The translations under genes were made by a program, and so were the position numbers. Source: Muribaculaceae bacterium (GTDB lineage: Bacteria > Bacteroidota > Bacteroidia > Bacteroidales > Muribaculaceae). From it: a stretch of DNA of 64,000 bases. The DNA lies in contig JAFRRT010000033.1 in NCBI GenBank assembly GCA_017427945.1, positions 124,001 to 188,000 on the forward strand. Reading direction: 5' to 3'. The notes under the pieces are model-generated. The model had not been told where the DNA came from. It searched no databases and worked only from the letters and a program-made list of their open reading frames with translations. This document shows positions 42,040-51,769 of this stretch, piece by piece (the first letter of the stretch is position 1; each line of letters begins with the position of its first letter).

Positions 42040-43095
42040 TCAGTCGTTGAGAATGAGCATAGCATCACCATAAGCGCCAAAGCGGTACTTCTCCTCGATA
42101 GCTACACGGTAGGCGTCCATCGTCTGCTCATAACCGCCAAATGCGGCCTGAGCCATCAACATGATGGAATAGGGCATGTGGAAATTGGTTACCATGGCAT
42201 CACATGTGGTGCACTCATAGGGAGGAAATAAGAACTTGTTACTCCAGCCGCCATAGGGCTTGATATGACCATTCATGCCGACACAAGTCTCAAAGGCACG
42301 CAGCACCGATGTACCGATGGCGCACACCCTGTGACCGTTGTCACGCACCTCATTCACATGGTCGGCGAGGGCAAAGCTCACGTCCATCTCCTCGCTGTCC
42401 ATGCGATGCTTGCTCAGATCTTCTACATCAATGTCACGGTAACTGCCCAGGCTGATGTGCATTGTAAGAAATTCGCGGTCAATGTCGCGGATTTCCATAC
42501 GGCGCAACAACTCGCGTGAGAAGTGAAGACCGGCTGCGGGAGCTACTACAGCACCCTCCTTGCTTGCGAAAATGGTCTGATAACGTTCGGCGTCCTCGGG
42601 CTCAGCATCACGCTGGATGTAGAAAGGCAGCGGCGTGTTTCCTAAGTTATAAAGGTCCTGCTTGAACTGGTCATGGTCACCGTCATAAAGGAAACGCAGT
42701 GTACGGCCACGAGAGGTGGTATTGTCTATCACCTCAGCCACCATCGAATCATCAAGGCCAAAGTACAATTTGTTGCCGATGCGAATTTTTCTGGCAGGTT
42801 CCACCAGCACGTCCCACAGTTTGTTGTTGGGATTGAGCTCACGCAACAAGAAGACCTCGATGCGGGCTCCAGTCTTCTCCTTGTTGCCGATCAGCTTAGC
42901 GGGAAACACCTGTGTGTCGTTGAAGACGAACAAATCGCCTGCATTGAAGTATTCAAGAATCTCCTTAAACACTCGATGCTCGATTTTGTTGCTCTTCTTG
43001 TGCAGCACCATCAAGCGTGACTCGTCACGCACGGGACATGGATGCGAGGCAATCAGTTCCTCGGGCATCCGGGTATCAAATTCCGAAAGTTTCAT
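42040..43095 (-). CDS. queA: S-adenosylmethionine:tRNA ribosyltransferase-isomerase
   Basis: A 351-residue enzyme that transfers the ribose of SAM to 7-aminomethyl-7-deazaguanine in tRNA to give epoxyqueuosine. Family features: MKLSEFDTRMPEELIASHP, DLFVFNDTQVFPAKLIGNK, the core VVAPAAGLHFSRELLRRM and the C-terminal NFHMPYSIMLMAQAAFGGYE. It sits after truB, forming a tRNA-modification pair. Confidence 0.97.
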   Translation of the reverse strand: MKLSEFDTRMPEELIASHPCPVRDESRLMVLHKKSNKIEHRVFKEILEYFNAGDLFVFNDTQVFPAKLIGNKEKTGARIEVFLLRELNPNNKLWDVLVEPARKIRIGNKLYFGLDDSMVAEVIDNTTSRGRTLRFLYDGDHDQFKQDLYNLGNTPLPFYIQRDAEPEDAERYQTIFASKEGAVVAPAAGLHFSRELLRRMEIRDIDREFLTMHISLGSYRDIDVEDLSKHRMDSEEMDVSFALADHVNEVRDNGHRVCAIGTSVLRAFETCVGMNGHIKPYGGWSNKFLFPPYECTTCDAMVTNFHMPYSIMLMAQAAFGGYEQTMDAYRVAIEEKYRFGAYGDAMLILND

Positions 43096-43162
43096 ATCTT
43101 ATCAATTGTTATTTATTTGTTCTCTATCAGTTGTTTATAAATAAAAAGCCAATGCCTCAATA

Positions 43163-44014
43163 TTAATCAATCTGCGACCGTCTCTTGGGCTCTGCAGTGC
43201 ACTTTTTAACCTGCTTGCGAGCCTGGCGTTCAGCCTTTTGGCGGGCGGCGCGTTCGCGGTTCTCGATGCGCTCACGTTCCAGGCGCTCGGCGGCGGCTTG
43301 CTCGGGCGAGACATATTCCTCGTTATCGAGTTTCTCGACCAATTCCTCCAGAGTGAGACACTTATCGATAGTAATGTCTCCTACACGGGTGCGGCGCAGG
43401 GCTATCAAATGGGCTCCGCTGTCCAGGGCCACACCGATGTCACGTGCCAAGGCGCGGATATAGGTACCCTTGCTGCACACCACCCTGATCTGCAGTGTCG
43501 GTTCTGCGGGTAAGCCACATTGCAATACCTCAATCTCATCAATGACAAGGGTTTTCGGGCGGATTTCCACATCCTGTCCCTTGCGCGCCAACTTATAAGC
43601 GGGCTTGCCGTCGATTTTGCAGGCCGAGAACGAAGGCGGCACCTGCTCGATACTTCCCGTAAACTGCTCTTGCAGCACACGGTCGATGAGGGCGCAGTCG
43701 ATGTGCTGCCAGTCATAGGTGGCATCCACTTCGGTCTCCAAGTCAAAACTTGGCGTGGTTGCACCTAACCTCAAGTCAGCGATATATTCCTTGACACCTG
43801 CCTGCAACTCGTCGATGCGCTTGGTGGCATGACCTGTGCACAGCAGCAGCACACCGGTAGCCAGCGGATCAAGGGTGCCGGCATGGCCCACCTTGACCTG
43901 TCGCGTACCCAAATGGGTCCGCAACACGGCGCGCACTTTTTTAACCGCAGCGAACGAGGTCATCCTCAGCGGTTTGTCAATGCAAAATATTTCACCTTCT
44001 ATCGGATTAAGCAT
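43163..44014 (-). CDS. truB: tRNA pseudouridine(55) synthase
   Basis: A 283-residue enzyme making pseudouridine 55 in the T loop. The catalytic Asp lies in GHAGTLDPLATGVLLLCTG (about residue 50), and KVGHAG, YIADLRLGATTPSFDLETEV and GTYIRALARDIG are typical. The C-terminal 40 residues are an extra Arg/Glu/Lys-rich tail (AAERLERERIENRERAARQK and on) not needed for catalysis, perhaps aiding RNA binding. It lies 42 bases downstream of uppP. Confidence 0.96.
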   Translation of the reverse strand: MLNPIEGEIFCIDKPLRMTSFAAVKKVRAVLRTHLGTRQVKVGHAGTLDPLATGVLLLCTGHATKRIDELQAGVKEYIADLRLGATTPSFDLETEVDATYDWQHIDCALIDRVLQEQFTGSIEQVPPSFSACKIDGKPAYKLARKGQDVEIRPKTLVIDEIEVLQCGLPAEPTLQIRVVCSKGTYIRALARDIGVALDSGAHLIALRRTRVGDITIDKCLTLEELVEKLDNEEYVSPEQAAAERLERERIENRERAARQKAERQARKQVKKCTAEPKRRSQID

Positions 44015-44056
44015 TTGCTTTTAGACTTTAGTCACTAGTTCATTCCTTACTCCTGA

Positions 44057-44872
44057 CTAAAATGCAGGGGCGGGCATCAGCTGCGACAAGGCAATGGCTA
44101 CAAGGCCGGCAACAATACAATAAACACCGAACCACACCAGTTTGCCTTTCTTAACGATACTGATCATCCATTTGCAGGCCAAGCAACCAGCAAGGAATGC
44201 GGCAATAAAGCCAACAACCAACGGCAACGTGTCGATGCCGCCGAAAGCTTCCTCGCCCTTAACCAATTTGACCACATCAAGCAACGCCTCACCCAAAATG
44301 GGCGGAATGACCATCAGGAACGAGAACTGCGCCAACGACTCCTTCTTGTTGCCAAGCAGCAGACCAGTGGCAATGGTACTACCCGAACGCGACAGGCCGG
44401 GCATCACGGCACACGCCTGGGCAATGCCAATGACCAAGGCGTCCTTCCAGGAAATCTTTTCTTTTTGGCGCGGCTTGGCATAGTAGGAGAAGATGAGCAG
44501 GGCGGCGGTCACCAGCAGCATAATACCCACGATGAGCAATCCGCTACCAAAGACCTCCTCCACCTTGTCCTTGAAAAAGAAGCCCACAATGCCAATGGGA
44601 ATCATCGACACCAGGATATTGAGGAAATACTTGGTCTCATCGTTCATCTTGAACTTGAAAAGACCTTTCAATATCCAGTCTATCTCGCTCCACAAGATTA
44701 CAAAAGTGCTGAGCACCGTTGCCACATGGACAAGCACAGTGAACGTCAGGTTGTCGGCACCATCAATGCCGAACAGATAGCTGCCGATAGCAAGATGGCC
44801 GCTGCTGCTCACTGGCAGATACTCGGTCAGACCCTGGACAATGCCCAGAATCAACGCTTCAAGCCAACTCAT
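44057..44872 (-). CDS. uppP: Undecaprenyl-diphosphatase
   Basis: A 271-residue polytopic membrane protein of the BacA/UppP family. It dephosphorylates undecaprenyl diphosphate so the lipid carrier can be reused in peptidoglycan and polysaccharide synthesis. Diagnostic motifs are [18 protein letters not shown] (residues 10-27) and [18 protein letters not shown] (about 158-175). It begins 5 bases after the DUF3098 gene. Confidence 0.97.
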   Translation of the reverse strand: MSWLEALILGIVQGLTEYLPVSSSGHLAIGSYLFGIDGADNLTFTVLVHVATVLSTFVILWSEIDWILKGLFKFKMNDETKYFLNILVSMIPIGIVGFFFKDKVEEVFGSGLLIVGIMLLVTAALLIFSYYAKPRQKEKISWKDALVIGIAQACAVMPGLSRSGSTIATGLLLGNKKESLAQFSFLMVIPPILGEALLDVVKLVKGEEAFGGIDTLPLVVGFIAAFLAGCLACKWMISIVKKGKLVWFGVYCIVAGLVAIALSQLMPAPAF

Positions 44873-44877
44873 GACTT

Positions 44878-45171
44878 TTACTCTTTATCTTCTTGTTGGT
44901 TGTTGTCTTTCTTGCGGTAGATGATGGCGAATGCCATGAGCACAAAGCCCAGGAACGCGATGATGGGGCCGGTAGTTACGCGGCTACTCTCAAACACATT
45001 CTTGTTGAAAGTATCGCCCACATTGGCATCTCCCGTCATCAGCCAAAAGCCGATGATGATGAGCAGCAGGCAAATCGCCATAAGAATAAAATTGATTTTT
45101 GTCAACGGATAGGTCACCCTGGCCTTATCCTTTTTCTCCACTTGATTTTTCTTTTCTTGTTGTTTAGCCAT
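44878..45171 (-). CDS. DUF3098-family small membrane protein
   Basis: A 97-residue protein with a Lys-rich N-terminus, two transmembrane helices ([20 protein letters not shown] and [20 protein letters not shown]) and a polar Lys/Asp/Gln tail. The family is found in Bacteroidetes, typically between ftsX and uppP. ftsX is not adjacent here, as the operon starts with this gene and its own promoter. Function unknown; position suggests cell-wall work. Confidence 0.82.
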   Translation of the reverse strand: MAKQQEKKNQVEKKDKARVTYPLTKINFILMAICLLLIIIGFWLMTGDANVGDTFNKNVFESSRVTTGPIIAFLGFVLMAFAIIYRKKDNNQQEDKE

Positions 45172-45242
45172 ATTCAGTTTTTACAATTAACAGTTTCCAG
45201 ACTTTAACCCATATAGCAAAAGCCTATAAACCCAATTTGCTG

Positions 45243-45250
45243 CAAAAATA
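45243..45250 (-). promoter_or_regulatory. -7 box TATTTTTG for the DUF3098-to-nadK operon
   Basis: CAAAAATA on the plus strand with CAA (TTG, -33 like) at 45271-45273, a spacer of 20. The leader is about 70 bases. Confidence 0.7.
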
Positions 45251-45407
45251 CAACATCAAAGAGCCTTTGTCAATACTTTTAACCCATTTTTGCAATCCCA
45301 GCTCTTTTTTTCAATATATTATCAAGGCCCAAAAGAGCACAAATTCCAGTCATACTGTAATCCGTGAAATCCACAGACAAAGAAAAGAGAGTACTATTTT
45401 TAAATCA

Positions 45408-46520
45408 CTATTCTTCGAAGGCTTGGACGATGAGTTTCAGGTTGTCAATAATGTTGATGTGCTGGGGGCATTGCGCCTCGCACTGACCGCACTCAAGGCA
45501 CTCGTTGGCCTTGCCGTGGTTCTTGGAAACCAGGTCATAATAAAGTTTAGAGTTGCTCCTTTGATCAGGGAACTGCTGCAGGATATTGTAAATGTTGAAG
45601 TACTCGGGGATGGCAATACCCTGCGGGCAACCCTCGCTGCAGTAATGACATGCGGTACAATGGATGGCAATGGAGTCGCGGATGACTTGAGTAGCCTGAG
45701 CGATGATAGCCTGTTCGTTATCGTTGAGGGGCTGAAAATCATGCATGTAAGACGTGTTGTCCTCCATCTGCTCGATGTTGCTCATGCCGCTCAGCACCAT
45801 CATCACATTGGGCAACGATGCACAGTAACGGATGGCCCATGAGGCGACACTGGCATTGGGGTTGTAGTCCTTGAACAGACGTTCCACTTCCCCAGGCACA
45901 CGAGCCAAAGAACCGCCCTTGACAGGCTCCATAACTATGACAGGCTTGCCGTATTTCTCGCACAATTCATAACATACCCGTGATTCAATGGCAGGGCTGT
46001 CCCAATCGAGATAGTTGATTTGCAATTGGACAAACTCGGCTTCGGGATGGCGCTCAAGGATTTCGGCCAGCAGCGTCGAGTCGTCATGGAACGAGAAACC
46101 GATATGACGGATTTTGCCCTCGGCCTTTTTACGAGCGATAAATCCCCAACCGTCCATGCGATCCATTACCTCAACTCGCTCACGGTTAAGGGCATGCAGC
46201 CAGTAATAGTCGAAGTATTCCACGCCGCAGCGCTCCAACTGTTCGTTAAAGATACGCTCCAGATCACCTTCTTCGTTAATGGCCCAAACGGGCAATTTGC
46301 TGGTCACGGTGAAAGCCTCGCGCGGATAACGCTTGACAACGGCCTCACGCAACGCCTCCTCACTCTTGCCGCCATGATAGGGATAGGCGGTATCAAAATA
46401 GGTAAAGCCACGCTCAATGAACATGTCGGCCATCTCCTTAAACTTCTCAATGTCGATGCTCGTCTGGTCATCAGGGTTGATGAGTGGCAGACGCATGAGT
46501 CCAAATCCAAGTTTTTTCAT
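45408..46520 (-). CDS. Aldo/keto reductase with C-terminal 2x[4Fe-4S] ferredoxin domain
   Basis: A 370-residue cytoplasmic protein. An aldo/keto reductase barrel (FGLMRLPLIN, YFDTAYPYHGGKSEEALREA with the catalytic Tyr, FDYYWLHALNRE) is followed by Cys motifs CTACHYCSEGCPQGI (about residue 288) and CLECGQCEAQCPQHI (about 344). Such proteins are widespread in anaerobes; substrate and electron donor are unknown. It is the last gene of the rnr operon. A Tat-exported relative is encoded at 59986-61437. Confidence 0.88.
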   Translation of the reverse strand: MKKLGFGLMRLPLINPDDQTSIDIEKFKEMADMFIERGFTYFDTAYPYHGGKSEEALREAVVKRYPREAFTVTSKLPVWAINEEGDLERIFNEQLERCGVEYFDYYWLHALNRERVEVMDRMDGWGFIARKKAEGKIRHIGFSFHDDSTLLAEILERHPEAEFVQLQINYLDWDSPAIESRVCYELCEKYGKPVIVMEPVKGGSLARVPGEVERLFKDYNPNASVASWAIRYCASLPNVMMVLSGMSNIEQMEDNTSYMHDFQPLNDNEQAIIAQATQVIRDSIAIHCTACHYCSEGCPQGIAIPEYFNIYNILQQFPDQRSNSKLYYDLVSKNHGKANECLECGQCEAQCPQHINIIDNLKLIVQAFEE

Positions 46521-46539
46521 ATATACTGTACAACTTAGG

Positions 46540-47559
46540 TTACTTGATTTTCAATTGGGTAAAGCGTTTCACGCCGTGCAGATAATGGGCAGTGATGATG
46601 TTGACACGTTCCTCGTGCAACTGTTTCAGGAGGTTGACCGTAGGTTGCGACGTGTAATTCTTCCTCATCTTCCGGAAGTCACGATGCGCTCGGACGATAG
46701 CCCAAGCATCGCGGAAATGGAATTTGCCGAGCGCCATGCCAAATGCCAGCGTATCCATCAGACGTCGGATGAAAAGCAGCCGTTTGCCATCGCTTTGAGG
46801 CACATTCTTGTGAAGCAGCAGCAGGTTGTTACGAAAATTGAGGTAGGTCTTCTTGGGATTACCCTGGGGCAGACTACCGCCACCATAATGATAGACATGG
46901 CTCGACGGCACCATCATTAAGTCGTTGCCTGCCAATCGGATGCGCCAGCACAAGTCAATTTCCTCCATGTGGGCAAAGAAGTCACTGTCCAACCCTCCAA
47001 CGTCCTGATAAAGGCGGCTGCGCACCATCAGACAGGCTCCCGTTGCCCAAAAGACGCTCTTGGGACCATCGTCATACTGGCCATGGTCGTTCTCGACATA
47101 CTCAAAGATGCGTCCACGACAATAGGGATAGCCGTGACAATCTATGTAACCGCCGGCAGCCCCGGCATACTCAAACATCTCTTTGCCATCATCACGGTCT
47201 TGCAACAGTTTGGGCATCTCAGCACCCACCTCGGGATGGGTCTCCATGTAGTCAAGCAGCGGGTTAAGCCAACCATGGGGCGTGCGCACGTCGCTGTTGA
47301 GCAGCACGGTATAAGGATACATGGTATCCTCGATGGCGCGGTTATACCCTCCAGCAAACCCGTAATTCTTGTCAAACTGCAGCACCTTGACATCGGGGAA
47401 CTCCTCGTGCAACACCTGCAAGCTGTCATCGGTACTGCCGTTATCGGCAACGATGACATCGGCGATGGCGGCATCGGTGCCCGCAATCACTGTGGGCAGA
47501 TAGCGTTGCAGCAACTTGGCGCCATTCCAGTTCAATATGATGACAGCAACTTGTTTCAT
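46540..47559 (-). CDS. Family 2 glycosyltransferase
   Basis: A 339-residue GT-A enzyme. The nucleotide-sugar site appears as VAVIILNWNGAKLL with VIVADNGSTDDSLQV, the DxD-like motif in YTVLLNSDVRTPHGWL, and ATGACLMVRSRLYQDVGGLD with MEEIDLCWRIRLAG. It resembles rhamnosyltransferase-type GT2 proteins. It lies 17 bases after mtaB in an operon with rnr and an aldo/keto reductase gene, an odd set of neighbours with no visible polysaccharide cluster. Confidence 0.87.
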   Translation of the reverse strand: MKQVAVIILNWNGAKLLQRYLPTVIAGTDAAIADVIVADNGSTDDSLQVLHEEFPDVKVLQFDKNYGFAGGYNRAIEDTMYPYTVLLNSDVRTPHGWLNPLLDYMETHPEVGAEMPKLLQDRDDGKEMFEYAGAAGGYIDCHGYPYCRGRIFEYVENDHGQYDDGPKSVFWATGACLMVRSRLYQDVGGLDSDFFAHMEEIDLCWRIRLAGNDLMMVPSSHVYHYGGGSLPQGNPKKTYLNFRNNLLLLHKNVPQSDGKRLLFIRRLMDTLAFGMALGKFHFRDAWAIVRAHRDFRKMRKNYTSQPTVNLLKQLHEERVNIITAHYLHGVKRFTQLKIK

Positions 47560-47576
47560 TTTCAGTTTTTTAGTTT

Positions 47577-48884
47577 CTATTCGACAACTTCGGCATCAAC
47601 GCTCAAATCATCATTGAGGGTAAGAAGTTTCACATTCACGATATGGTTGGCGAGTGACATGTCGGGATCCACGTTCACACGAATGTAGTTATCGGTGAAT
47701 CCGTGCATCAAACCCTTGCCGCGACCGTGCTCAAGCAACACCGGACGAACCGTACCCAGGAAGCGGCGGGTAAAGTCGGCTTGCTTGCTGTCGCTTAGGA
47801 CAATCATGCGTGCAGCGCGCTCCTGCTTGTCCTGCTGGGTAACGATATAGGGGATGTTCAGGGCCTTGGTCCCGGGACGCTCACTGTAAGGAAAGACATG
47901 CAAGTGCTGTACGTCAAGCCCAGCGATGAAATTGTAACTGTCCTCAAACAACTCGGGCGTCTCACCACGAGTACCTACCATCACGTCCACCCCAATGAAG
48001 CAGTCGGGCATCAGTTCACGGCACCGCCCTACCCTGTCGGCAAACAACTGGCGGTCATAGTGGCGATGCATCAGTTTAAGAACTGGGTCACTACCGCTCT
48101 GCAAAGGGATATGGAAATGAGGCATGAAAGCCCTGGACTGAGCGCAACAGTCGATGATATCGTCAGTGAGCAGGTCGGGTTCAATGGATGAGATACGGTA
48201 GCGTTCAATGCCCTTGATATCGTCAAGCGATTTGAGCAAGTCGAGAAAATGCTCGCCTGTGTTCTTACCGAAGTCACCGATGTTCACCCCCGTGATGACT
48301 ATTTCCTTTCCTCCTTCGGCAGCCACTTCACGTGCCTGGGCAGTGAGTTGGGCGATGGTGCCGCTGCGGCTGCGGCCACGTGCAGCGGGGATGGTGCAAT
48401 AGGTGCACCAGTAGTCACAGCCATCTTGTACCTTGAGCCAATAGCGGGTGCGGTCACCACGGTCGCAAGAGGGCGAAAAACGGCGGATGTCCTTTGCGGG
48501 TGTCACCTGCAACTGTCGCTGGCGGTCCTCAAACCATTGGAGCACATAGCTGGCTATGTCGGGCTTCTGCTCGCTGCCCAAGACAATGTCCACGCCATCA
48601 ATTTGAGCAATCTCCTCGCCTTTGAGCTGGGCATAACACCCAGTCACAACCATCAGGGCATCAGGGTATTGACGGATGAGGTGGCGAATGTGCTGACGGC
48701 ACTTGCTGTCGGCAAGAGCAGTCACACTGCAAGTGTTCACCACGCACACATCGGGCACGCCGCCTCGCTCGACAGGCAAGATGCCATGTTCGGCGAGCAG
48801 CGACTGCATCGTTGCCGTTTCTGAGAAGTTGAGTTTGCAACCCAGCGTCTCAAGCTTTACCCGATGTTCTGCATGAGCGGTCAT
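47577..48884 (-). CDS. mtaB: tRNA t6A37 methylthiotransferase
   Basis: A 435-residue radical-SAM enzyme of the MiaB family, MtaB branch, that converts t6A37 to ms2t6A in ANN-decoding tRNAs. The N-terminal UPF0004 domain has TLGCKLNFSETA, VNTCSVT and VVTGCYAQ, whose Cys residues bind one cluster; the radical-SAM motif is CDYWCTYCTIP (about residue 152); a TRAM domain ends the protein. Its ATG overlaps the rnr stop by four bases. Confidence 0.93.
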   Translation of the reverse strand: MTAHAEHRVKLETLGCKLNFSETATMQSLLAEHGILPVERGGVPDVCVVNTCSVTALADSKCRQHIRHLIRQYPDALMVVTGCYAQLKGEEIAQIDGVDIVLGSEQKPDIASYVLQWFEDRQRQLQVTPAKDIRRFSPSCDRGDRTRYWLKVQDGCDYWCTYCTIPAARGRSRSGTIAQLTAQAREVAAEGGKEIVITGVNIGDFGKNTGEHFLDLLKSLDDIKGIERYRISSIEPDLLTDDIIDCCAQSRAFMPHFHIPLQSGSDPVLKLMHRHYDRQLFADRVGRCRELMPDCFIGVDVMVGTRGETPELFEDSYNFIAGLDVQHLHVFPYSERPGTKALNIPYIVTQQDKQERAARMIVLSDSKQADFTRRFLGTVRPVLLEHGRGKGLMHGFTDNYIRVNVDPDMSLANHIVNVKLLTLNDDLSVDAEVVE

Positions 48885-51274
48885 CGACGACGAGGCTTGC
48901 CAGAGCGTTTGGGTTTACCAGATTTGCCGGGCCTGCCCACATGGCCTTCCCTGTACTGGCGGCGAGTGCTATTGCCACGATTGCCACGCTGCTGGCGGCG
49001 CGAAGCGCTGGCGCCCTCATATTGCATGCGCTGACGCTCGTCACGCGAAATCTTTCCACCCATGCTGCGGCTGTTCTGCTCGGTGATAGGCTCCTTGTCG
49101 ATGCGATGAGTGCCGGCAGGATTCTCCTTGTCAACGATGACAAAGTCGAGTTGCTTCTTGATGAGGTCGGCACGCGCCACCTGGATGGTGATAGGATCAC
49201 CCAAGCGATATATACGGTTGCTGCGACGACCACGGATACAGTAGTTCTTCTCATCAAACTCATAGAAATCGTCGTCAAGGCCACGGATACCCACCAGACC
49301 CTCGCAATGGGTCTCGTCGAGTTCCACATACAAACCCCACTCGGTCACGCCCGAAATATGGCCCGTGAACACACCTCCCAGTCGCTGTCCCATGTACTCG
49401 ACTTCCTTGTACTTGATAGAGGCGCGCTCGGCATTGGCAGCAAGCTGCTCCTGTGCGCTCATGTGCTTACACTGGTCCTCCAGTTTGGTGGGATCAACGC
49501 TCTTGCCACCTGCGGCATACTGGTCCAGCAGGCGGTGAACCGTCAAGTCGGGGTAACGGCGGATGGGTGAAGTGAAGTGGGTATAGTAGTCAAATGCCAG
49601 GCCATAGTGCCCGATGTTGGTCGCGCTATAGATAGCCTTTGCCATCGAACGGATGGCAAGGATGGAAAGCATCTCCTCCTCGGGTTTACCTTTGGCCTTC
49701 TCCAGCATTTTATTGATGGACTTGTTGATGTCACGGCCTGAGCCCTTGGTGCGCACCTTGTAGCCGAAGTGGGCAGCGATGTCGGCAAAGTTCTGCAACT
49801 TGTCAAGGTCGGGCTGGTCATGAACACGATAAACAAAAGCCTTGGCTGTCTTGTTCTTAGGCACCTTGCCAATATGCTCGGCTACCTTGCAGTTGGCCAG
49901 CAGCATGAACTCCTCGATGAGTTTGTTGGCATCCTGTGCCACATGTACATGCACACCTGTCGGCTTGCCCTCTTCATCGATGTCGAACTTGATTTCCTCG
50001 CGGTTGAATGACACCGAGCCACCCTCCTCAAAACGACGGCGACGCAACTGCTTGGCCATCTCGTTAAGCACGGCGAGTTCTTCGGCAAGGTCACCCTTGC
50101 CCGTTTCCAGAATATGCTGTGCCTCCTCATAAGAGAAGCGCCTGTCGCTGCGGGTCACCGTATGGCAGATTTTGTATTTCTTCACCTTAGCCTCGGCATC
50201 CATCTCCAGGATCACCGAGTGGGTGAGTTTGTCCTCATCGGGGCGAAGTGAGCAGATGAAGTTGCACAATTTCTCGGGCAACATGGGCACCGTGCGGTCC
50301 ACCAGATAGACCGACGTGGCGCGCTCATAAGCCTCCTTGTCGATGATGGAGCCGGGCGTTACATAATGGCTCACATCGGCGATGTGAACGCCAACCTCCC
50401 AGTTGCCGTTCTTCAACTTCTGGATTGATAAGGCATCGTCATAGTCTTTGGCATCGGCAGGGTCGATGGTGAATGTAGTAACACCGCGCATGTCAACACG
50501 CTTGGCGACCTCTTCGGGTGTGATGCCCGGTTCCAGCAGTTCGGCGGCCTCGGTGACGTTCTCGGGGTATTTGTATGGCAAGCCGAATTCAGCGAGAATG
50601 GCATGAATCTCGGCATTGTTCTCGCCCGCCATACCCAGCACGTCAACCACCTCGCCGATGGGACTGTTGGCATCCTCGGGCCACTCTACAATCTTCACGA
50701 CCGCCTTGTCGCCGGTTCTGCCACCAGCCAGTTTATCCAGCGGAATGAAGATGTCGGTTGCCAGGAACTTGCTGTCGGTCGATAGCTGGGCAAAATACTT
50801 CATCACTTGCAGGGTGCCGACAAACACCTGTTCTTTGCGTTCCAGGATTTTCACCACTTCGGCCTCGGGCTCCATGCCGTGGCGCGCCGCGCTGATGTGT
50901 ACCAGCACACGGTCACCGTTCAGGGCATGCATAGAGTTACGCTCGGCTACCATGATGGGCATGCCGTCATCACTGGCGGTATCCACACTGTTCTTGCCGT
51001 TGCTGCGGCGAATGAAGATACCCTCGGCCACCGACGAGCGGTTAGCAGCCTTGTAGCTTCCCGCAGCCACCTGAACCAGAAAGCCATCAACAGCCAATTG
51101 CTCCAGAATCTCTACGATGAGGGTACGGCGTTTGGGCGTATTGGCGCCTACAGCGGCCGACACCTGCTTGTAATTAAAGGGTGCCTCACCCTGCTCATTG
51201 AAGAAATTGATGACCCTATCATGATATTCACGACGTTCCTGCTTCAACGATTGTAATCCGCTTTTTCTTGCCAT
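48881..51274 (-). CDS. rnr: Ribonuclease R
   Basis: A 797-residue 3'-5' exoribonuclease with the RNB family order: an N-terminal winged-helix-like region, two cold-shock-like domains, the RNB catalytic core (TFTIDPADAKDYDDALSIQK with the metal-binding Asp set, about residue 280; DRTVPMLPEKLCNFICSLRP), an S1 domain (GVFTGHISGVTEWGLYVELD, about 660) and a basic tail rich in Arg and Gly. It degrades structured RNA. It is the first gene of a four-gene operon, with mtaB starting in its last codons. Confidence 0.95.
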   Translation of the reverse strand: MARKSGLQSLKQERREYHDRVINFFNEQGEAPFNYKQVSAAVGANTPKRRTLIVEILEQLAVDGFLVQVAAGSYKAANRSSVAEGIFIRRSNGKNSVDTASDDGMPIMVAERNSMHALNGDRVLVHISAARHGMEPEAEVVKILERKEQVFVGTLQVMKYFAQLSTDSKFLATDIFIPLDKLAGGRTGDKAVVKIVEWPEDANSPIGEVVDVLGMAGENNAEIHAILAEFGLPYKYPENVTEAAELLEPGITPEEVAKRVDMRGVTTFTIDPADAKDYDDALSIQKLKNGNWEVGVHIADVSHYVTPGSIIDKEAYERATSVYLVDRTVPMLPEKLCNFICSLRPDEDKLTHSVILEMDAEAKVKKYKICHTVTRSDRRFSYEEAQHILETGKGDLAEELAVLNEMAKQLRRRRFEEGGSVSFNREEIKFDIDEEGKPTGVHVHVAQDANKLIEEFMLLANCKVAEHIGKVPKNKTAKAFVYRVHDQPDLDKLQNFADIAAHFGYKVRTKGSGRDINKSINKMLEKAKGKPEEEMLSILAIRSMAKAIYSATNIGHYGLAFDYYTHFTSPIRRYPDLTVHRLLDQYAAGGKSVDPTKLEDQCKHMSAQEQLAANAERASIKYKEVEYMGQRLGGVFTGHISGVTEWGLYVELDETHCEGLVGIRGLDDDFYEFDEKNYCIRGRRSNRIYRLGDPITIQVARADLIKKQLDFVIVDKENPAGTHRIDKEPITEQNSRSMGGKISRDERQRMQYEGASASRRQQRGNRGNSTRRQYREGHVGRPGKSGKPKRSGKPRRR

Positions 51275-51316
51275 ATTGTTTCGATGTTTTGTCTTTTTGA
51301 ATTGTTGATAATCCTA

Positions 51317-51324
51317 CAAAGATA
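51317..51324 (-). promoter_or_regulatory. -7 box TATCTTTG for the rnr operon
   Basis: CAAAGATA on the plus strand, about 43 bases upstream of the rnr start. Confidence 0.7.
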
Positions 51325-51518
51325 ATGACTTTTGCTGACATCAATAACCACAAGACGGCACTTTTCGCATTTTTTATGGAAAATGCACTTTCTTGGCACC
51401 AATAACTACAACAAAGCCTTTCAGGTATCCAATTGCCACAAGGCCCGACATTTACAAATATTCACACAAAATTTACAAGTTTTTGCGTTTTTCCCGTGCG
51501 GGTAACCAAAGTTTTACT

Positions 51519-51526
51519 TAACTTTG
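51519..51526 (+). promoter_or_regulatory. -7 box TAACTTTG for the GH25 lysozyme pair
   Basis: Consensus box; the start codon of the first lysozyme is 244 bases further on, so the leader is unusually long. Confidence 0.7.
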
Positions 51527-51602
51527 CGGCCAATTTTTAAGGTACTGTTTTGTAGTGGTTGAAGTTTTAAGTCGCATTATTATCGAGGGCTTGGATACAC
51601 GC

Positions 51603-51638
51603 CTTTCGGGTCGCGGTACACAAACCGTGACACGAAAG
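51603..51638 (+). promoter_or_regulatory. Strong hairpin in the long leader of the lysozyme genes
   Basis: CTTTCG-g-GTCGCGGT pairs with ACCGTGAC-a-CGAAAG (14 pairs, one G-T, one G/A mismatch) around ACACAA. No T run follows, so it is not a normal terminator. The rest of the leader (51527-51769) holds no convincing frame. Confidence 0.6.
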
Positions 51639-51769
51639 TCGTAATTGCCAGGCACTGTAAAATGCACTGAACGCCTTCTGGAAGAAGTAATCCCATATCC
51701 TTTTCAACCACATCAAAACTGTCCCTTATCCTCTCCATATAATAACATGAATACCAAAAGATTACAACT

